Positions 60,461 through 64,000 of a stretch of DNA of 64,000 bases are shown here, piece by piece. Source of the DNA: Albirhodobacter sp042466415 (GTDB lineage: Bacteria; Pseudomonadota; Alphaproteobacteria; Rhodobacterales; Rhodobacteraceae); the NCBI RefSeq assembly GCF_042466415.1, contig NZ_JAXHCH010000002.1, positions 1,860,001 through 1,924,000 on the forward strand, given 5' to 3'. The first letter of the stretch is position 1; each line of letters begins with the position of its first letter. The notes beneath the pieces were generated by a model. It searched no databases and was not told the origin of the DNA. It was given only the letters and a program-made list of their open reading frames with translations. The position numbers were made by a program, and so were the translations under genes.

Positions 60461-61795
60461 TTAAAGCAACGGGCTCAGATCAACTCGCGCACAAAACCCA
60501 TCCGGACGACCGGGCGCGGGCGAAGCGAGACTGAATGCGATACCAGCGTTTTGCGCGACCGTGGCGACAATCGCGAGGCCCAGCCCCGCGCCTTGCGCGC
60601 TCGCGCCAGCCCGTTCGAACCGCGTCGTTAAAGAACCCAGCGCTTGGGGCGTAATCACGCGCCCGCCATTGGACACCGTCAGCTCACCCCCCTCGGTCAG
60701 CTCAACACGGATTGGTTGCGCGGCATCGCCATGCTTGACGGCGTTTTCCGTCAGATTGCGAAGCATCACCCCGAACGCATCGCGGTCCAAATAGCTAGGG
60801 AGCGTTTCAGGGAGTGTGATGTCCCAACCCGTCGGAGGATCGCCCATTTCCCTAAGAACCAACCGTATCACCGGCACTAGATCATGAGCCGTAGGAGATA
60901 GAACTCCGCCCCCTTCGGCGCGTGCCAGCTCCAGCAGTTTCTCCGACAAACGCGCGATCCGCGCGAGCTCACGTTCAATTCCGAGCGCACGCCGACGCAA
61001 TGGGCCCTCCGGTGCCTCTGCGATCAGTCGCTGCGTCTGGGCCAAGGTGGCCGCAATCGGCGTACGCATTTCATGCGCCGCATTTGAGGCAAAGCTGCGC
61101 TCAGCGTCGAGCGCGCGGCGCAGCCGCTCAAGCAAGGCATCAACCGCATCATGGATCGGGCGCAATTCGACAGGCAAATCCGCATCGCCAAGCGGCGACA
61201 GATCACGCGCGCCGCGCCCCGCAACCTCTTTCGAGAGGTCATCGACAGGCCGCAAAGCGCGCCGTGAAATCCACATGACAAAATAAAGGCTAAGCGGCAG
61301 CAAAAGCAGGATCAGCGGCGCGGCGAGGGCTTGGACAGTCTCCCGCAAAGCCTCCGTCCGCCCGGCGCGGGTTTCACCGACCTGCAATGCGTAGCGTCCG
61401 TCATCAGAGATCCGTGTATAGACCTCGAAATTTTCCGTGCGTGAATGCCCTTCGGTCAGAGGCGCCGAGAGAAGGTCGGAGTCAATCCTCGGCATCTGCA
61501 TAACGATCATACCCTCGCCGATGCTGCGCAGAACCCAGATGAAGGAATCATCGCCCTGCACAATGTCGCTCACGATATAAGGCGCAGTATCCCTGACCGG
61601 TGGCATGACCGAGAGCGTTTCCAGCGCAAGCGGCAAGAGGCGCTCGGCCGTGAGGGCTAGGAGGCTTTGGGACAGTTCATCCACCTCATGGCGAAGCGTA
61701 AAGCCTGAAGCCAGCATCGCTAAAAGCCAGACGATGCCCATCGCGCCCGTCAGGCCGAACGCTAGCCGTAACCTGAGGGAAAGCCGCCGCTTCAT
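60461..61795 (-). CDS. Sensor histidine kinase
   Basis: 444 aa. Two membrane helices (about 10-30 and 160-185) flank a periplasmic sensor region of ~125 residues. A HAMP-like segment (SRRALRPVDDLSKEV), the H-box AHEMRTPIAATLAQ, N-box NLTENAVKHG and G-box GAGLGLAIVA follow. QseC/PmrB-like layout. Its start overlaps the response regulator stop by four bases (ATGA), so they are translated together. Likely controls eptA-dgkA, downstream on the same strand, by analogy with PmrAB. Confidence 0.92.
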   Translation of the reverse strand: MKRRLSLRLRLAFGLTGAMGIVWLLAMLASGFTLRHEVDELSQSLLALTAERLLPLALETLSVMPPVRDTAPYIVSDIVQGDDSFIWVLRSIGEGMIVMQMPRIDSDLLSAPLTEGHSRTENFEVYTRISDDGRYALQVGETRAGRTEALRETVQALAAPLILLLLPLSLYFVMWISRRALRPVDDLSKEVAGRGARDLSPLGDADLPVELRPIHDAVDALLERLRRALDAERSFASNAAHEMRTPIAATLAQTQRLIAEAPEGPLRRRALGIERELARIARLSEKLLELARAEGGGVLSPTAHDLVPVIRLVLREMGDPPTGWDITLPETLPSYLDRDAFGVMLRNLTENAVKHGDAAQPIRVELTEGGELTVSNGGRVITPQALGSLTTRFERAGASAQGAGLGLAIVATVAQNAGIAFSLASPAPGRPDGFCARVDLSPLL

Positions 61796-62487
61796 CCCCG
61801 CACCGACGATACCAGACGATAGCCAAGGCCGCGGTGCGTCTCGATCATGTCACGGCCCAGTTTTTTACGCAGGCGCGAGACATACACCTCAATCGTGTTG
61901 CTTTCGACCTCCGCATCAAATGAATAGAGCAAATCTTCTAACTGGCTCTTCGTGACGATTTGGTTCGGCTTTCTCAGGAGTCGCTCCAAGATAACCCATT
62001 CGCGCTGGCTGAGGGAGATGGCCCCCTCCGGCCCGATGATTGTGCGGCCGCTGACATCAATTTCAAAACCAGCCACATGCAAAGTCGGATTTGGGTTGCC
62101 ACTGTAGCGCCGCGCCACCGCGTTGATCCGCGCGGAAAGCTCGGCCAGATCGAAAGGCTTGACGAGGTAGTCATCGGCACCCGCATCAAGCCCCGCGATC
62201 CGGTCAGTGATCCGGTCGCGTGCGGTTAGAATTATGACCGGCGCGGCCGCGTTGCGCGCAAGAGGTCGGCCGCCGCGCGCGCCGTCCCGAAGTTGTCGCA
62301 AGAACTCAAGCCCCGTACCATCAGGCAACATCAAGTCGAGCAAGATCAATTCGTATCGCTGCGCCTCACAAAACGCGACAGCCTCGCCCAAACGTTGCGC
62401 CCAATCCGCAAGATACCCCGACGCGGCAATATGGTCGCGCACCGCGTCGCCCAAGCCCGCGTCATCTTCCACGAGTAAAATCCGCAT
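61792..62487 (-). CDS. OmpR/PhoB-family response regulator
   Basis: 231 aa. Receiver domain MRILLVEDDAGLGDAV with the phospho-acceptor aspartate in ELILLDLMLPDGTG, a conserved lysine in DDYLVKPFDL, and a C-terminal winged-helix OmpR-type output domain ending TIEVYVSRLRKKLG, RGLGYRLV. An insertion of about ten residues (DGARGGRPLARNAAAP) sits in the receiver between beta strands 3 and 4. Start at 62487 (MRILLVED) is the family start. Confidence 0.92.
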   Translation of the reverse strand: MRILLVEDDAGLGDAVRDHIAASGYLADWAQRLGEAVAFCEAQRYELILLDLMLPDGTGLEFLRQLRDGARGGRPLARNAAAPVIILTARDRITDRIAGLDAGADDYLVKPFDLAELSARINAVARRYSGNPNPTLHVAGFEIDVSGRTIIGPEGAISLSQREWVILERLLRKPNQIVTKSQLEDLLYSFDAEVESNTIEVYVSRLRKKLGRDMIETHRGLGYRLVSSVRG

Positions 62488-62785
62488 TCGATCTCCGCAG
62501 CGCGGTCTGGTCACGCCTTTCGCGACGACCGCATCTGATCGAGTCTCCGTGTTCTGCGCGTAATTTACAAGCTCCGCTCTTGCCGATTGCCCATACGCAC
62601 CTTATCTGGAGAGAAGGCGGGTTTCTGCCCCTCTCGTGAAAGGCCCTTTTCCAGTGGCCGATAAGCACTTCCGAGGGTGCTGGCTCTGGCGAGGCCCTGG
62701 TCTCGTTATCTGGCGCCCACCTGATCAACTCAGGCTCTCGGGAAATTCACGCCTTCACGGTTGCCGCGGTTCTCGCCACCGGCAT
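62488..62785. other. Gene-free island with tandem hairpins; candidate structured RNA
   Basis: 298 bases without a credible gene. On the plus strand five hairpins follow each other: GAGAG...CTCTC (62609-62635), GGCC...GGCC (62642-62659), AGCAC...GTGCT (62664-62681), a CGAGGCC/GGTCTCG hairpin (62690-62705) and CCTGA-TCAAC-TCAGG (62720-62734). GATAA (62660-62664) can pair with TTATC at 62706-62710, making a three-way junction, or, as GATAAG, with CTTATC at 62601-62606. A strong terminator follows at 62786-62828. It could be a plus-strand small RNA or the 5' leader of the response regulator mRNA on the minus strand. Confidence 0.4.
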
Positions 62786-62828
62786 AAAAAAAGCCCCTCC
62801 GAACATCATGTTCCGGAGGGGCTTTTTA
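62786..62828. terminator. Bidirectional terminator
   Basis: AAAAAGCCCCTCCG pairs with CGGAGGGGCTTTTT around an AT-rich loop that itself contains AACAT/ATGTT. T tracts lie on both strands. On the minus strand it follows the small membrane protein gene at 62843; on the plus strand it would close the structured island. Confidence 0.9.
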
Positions 62829-62842
62829 TTAAAACGAGAGGC

Positions 62843-63184
62843 TTAGCGGCGCGTTTTACGGCTTTCTTGCGCGACACGCACGGGAATCATCTCGCCCGTC
62901 ATGCGCGGCGCGGGGCGACGACCGCCTCCCCCAAAACCACCGCCGGAGTTCGATTCGTCGTCATCCTCGGCCATCGCCATGATCGCGATGCCGAATTGAA
63001 CCGCCCCAAACACGATCGTGTTGAACACCACCAGCATCACAACCGCCAGCACGCCAATATCAGATCCCAAAATCAACGTGCGAAGGTTCGCGATATTCAA
63101 CCCGAGCAACAGACCGACAAACACGACGGCAGCAGCAAAGCCGATCAACACGTTGCGGATGTAGAAGCTGACAAGTTTAGGCAT
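62843..63184 (-). CDS. Small membrane protein, function unknown
   Basis: 113 aa. Two membrane helices (about residues 8-32 and 42-70) followed by an acidic and Gly-rich tail (EDDDESNSGGGFGGGGRR) and a basic C-terminus (RESRKTRR type). RBS GGAGG is 7-8 bases upstream of the ATG. It lies downstream of nusB on the same strand, separated by about 180 bases that include a hairpin at 63300-63330. I do not recognise the family. Confidence 0.8.
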   Translation of the reverse strand: MPKLVSFYIRNVLIGFAAAVVFVGLLLGLNIANLRTLILGSDIGVLAVVMLVVFNTIVFGAVQFGIAIMAMAEDDDESNSGGGFGGGGRRPAPRMTGEMIPVRVAQESRKTRR

Positions 63185-63299
63185 TTCGACTCCTCCAAGT
63201 TAAGAGAAGTGTAACGCTTGAGCGACAGAAGCAAAGGGGTTTTGTGCAATTGCGGCGAAAATTGGGCGCAAATCTGCGGATCATCCGGATAGGCTGGGC

Positions 63300-63330
63300 G
63301 TCAAAAGGCGGGAAGCTCGCGCCTTTTGAC
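63300..63330 (-). terminator. Hairpin after nusB
   Basis: GTCAAAAGGCG and CGCCTTTTGAC form an 11-bp perfect inverted repeat with a 9-base loop, about 33 bases after the nusB stop. No T tract outside the stem, but the stem itself contains TTTT. Confidence 0.65.
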
Positions 63331-63362
63331 AAGATTTAGGTGATTCTCATCACAAAGAACGA

Positions 63363-63869
63363 TCAGAAGGCCTCTGGCCGGAAGGCCCGTGCCATGTGAT
63401 CCAACACGGCATTGACGAACTTCGCCTCTTTGCCTTCGGGGAAGAACGCGCGTGCGACATCCACGAATTCGTTGATCACAACTTTGGGCGGAGTCGCCGG
63501 CGTCGAGAGTTCTGCGCCGGCCGCGCGGAACAATGCGCGCAAAACAGGGTCGATCCTGTCGATCGGCCATGCAGCCACCAATGCGCGATCGGTGGCCTGG
63601 TCGATCTTGCCTTGCCACATCACCGCATCATCAAGCAAGCGTTGGAAAAGATTGCTATCCCCGTCCGCCATCTCGTCGCCCTCATAGACAGCGCCAAACC
63701 GGTGATTGAGGAATTCCATCCGCACCCGATCAACGCCTTGGCCTGCCGCTTCCATCTGGAACAGCGCCTGCACCGCATAGAGCCGCGCCGTCGATTTCAT
63801 CTGACGCTTTTCTTCAAGGGTCAGCTTGCGGGGCTTTGGGGCCTCGGGGATTTGGATCTCGTCAGTCAT
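63363..63869 (-). CDS. nusB: Transcription antitermination protein NusB
   Basis: 168 aa all-helical RNA-binding protein that binds boxA with NusE (S10) and prevents premature termination in rRNA operons. Family motifs: KSTARLYAVQALFQME and the late PPKVVINEFVDVARAFFPEGKEAKFVNAVLD. The N-terminal ~20 residues are a charged extension typical of alphaproteobacteria. Its ATG overlaps the ribH stop (ATGA), so the two are translationally coupled. Confidence 0.96.
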   Translation of the reverse strand: MTDEIQIPEAPKPRKLTLEEKRQMKSTARLYAVQALFQMEAAGQGVDRVRMEFLNHRFGAVYEGDEMADGDSNLFQRLLDDAVMWQGKIDQATDRALVAAWPIDRIDPVLRALFRAAGAELSTPATPPKVVINEFVDVARAFFPEGKEAKFVNAVLDHMARAFRPEAF

Positions 63870-64000
63870 GCGCGGTTCTCACCTTCGGGCTCGCCTGCAA
63901 TACGGAAACTCTCGCCGGAGGGGCGGAATCCGATGCCTTTGGTCTGGCGGGCCCATTTGCGGGAAAGTGCGATCAAATGCAAGGCCGAGTGGGCCGCTGC
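63866..64000 (-). CDS. ribH: 6,7-dimethyl-8-ribityllumazine synthase, C-terminal part
   Basis: 44 residues and the stop are visible; the gene continues beyond the right edge. The segment AAAHSALHLIALSRKWARQT matches the C-terminal helix of lumazine synthase. It makes the penultimate intermediate of riboflavin. The coupling to nusB by a four-base overlap is a common gene order in this group. Confidence 0.85.
   Translation of the reverse strand, partial: AAAHSALHLIALSRKWARQTKGIGFRPSGESFRIAGEPEGENRA

Noticed and set aside
62636..63214. 192-residue plus-strand frame
   Set aside because: It crosses a strong terminator and the antisense of the small membrane protein gene; no RBS or motifs.

Overview
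The window looks like a continuous piece of an alphaproteobacterial chromosome, most likely from the Rhodobacteraceae (order Rhodobacterales). The pointers are a GcrA cell-cycle regulator, an MmcB-type DNA repair protein, a ribH-nusB junction, small conserved proteins resembling the Rhodobacteraceae DUF6280 and DUF6324 families, a histidine tRNA gene with no G at position -1 and an A discriminator, and GC-rich codon use. I see no insertion sequences, prophage genes, integrases or CRISPR arrays. Most of the window is ordinary housekeeping chromosome with a few accessory patches.

Layout. 1-4.4 kb: end of an unidentified gene, gcrA, rimO, a secreted CAP-domain protein, a potassium-channel-like protein with a zinc ribbon, and a cold shock protein. 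4.4-10 kb: a secreted protein made of three tandem repeats, a roughly 740-base gene-free gap, ettA, and an accessory patch (GIY-YIG/DUF4357 protein facing a putative PutAbiC abortive-infection membrane protein, a 25-residue membrane peptide, a YjdM/PhnA-like protein). 10-16.7 kb: acyl-CoA synthetase, LysM/BON protein, ABC exporter, tRNA-Leu, metG. 16.8-26.4 kb: gabT with a divergent MerR-XRE-cupin regulator, rhomboid protease, Nudix hydrolase, suhB, metR/metF, a DUF2235 protein, a PLP decarboxylase and a divergent Lrp-type regulator. 26.5-41.9 kb: valS, two aminotransferases, DUF305, ABC exporter with ygfZ, efp, a PopZ-like protein, the pcm-tolC pair, tRNA-Cys, and a LysR/VOC divergent pair. 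42-51.3 kb: sugar dehydrogenase, a repeat-rich OmpA protein, an IclR-glcB-glcG glyoxylate module, and a glutamate-synthase-like gene whose 3' end is frameshifted. 51.5-64 kb: ilvD, a Mur ligase/hydrolase/D-Ala-D-Ala-ligase divergent cassette, tRNA-His, mmcB, an envelope-modification operon (response regulator, histidine kinase, EptA, DgkA), a structured non-coding island, nusB and the end of ribH.

How the genes work together. Several units are self-contained circuits: metR/metF, gabT with its divergent regulator, iclR with glcB-glcG, and the two-component system upstream of eptA-dgkA. In the last, EptA releases diacylglycerol while modifying lipid A and DgkA can recycle it. The least explained items are the MurF-like/hydrolase/Ddl cassette, the GIY-YIG/PutAbiC patch, the three-repeat secreted protein, and the structured island at about 62.6-62.8 kb. 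Coordinates and translations were read by eye. Family names rest on motif recognition, not on database searches.
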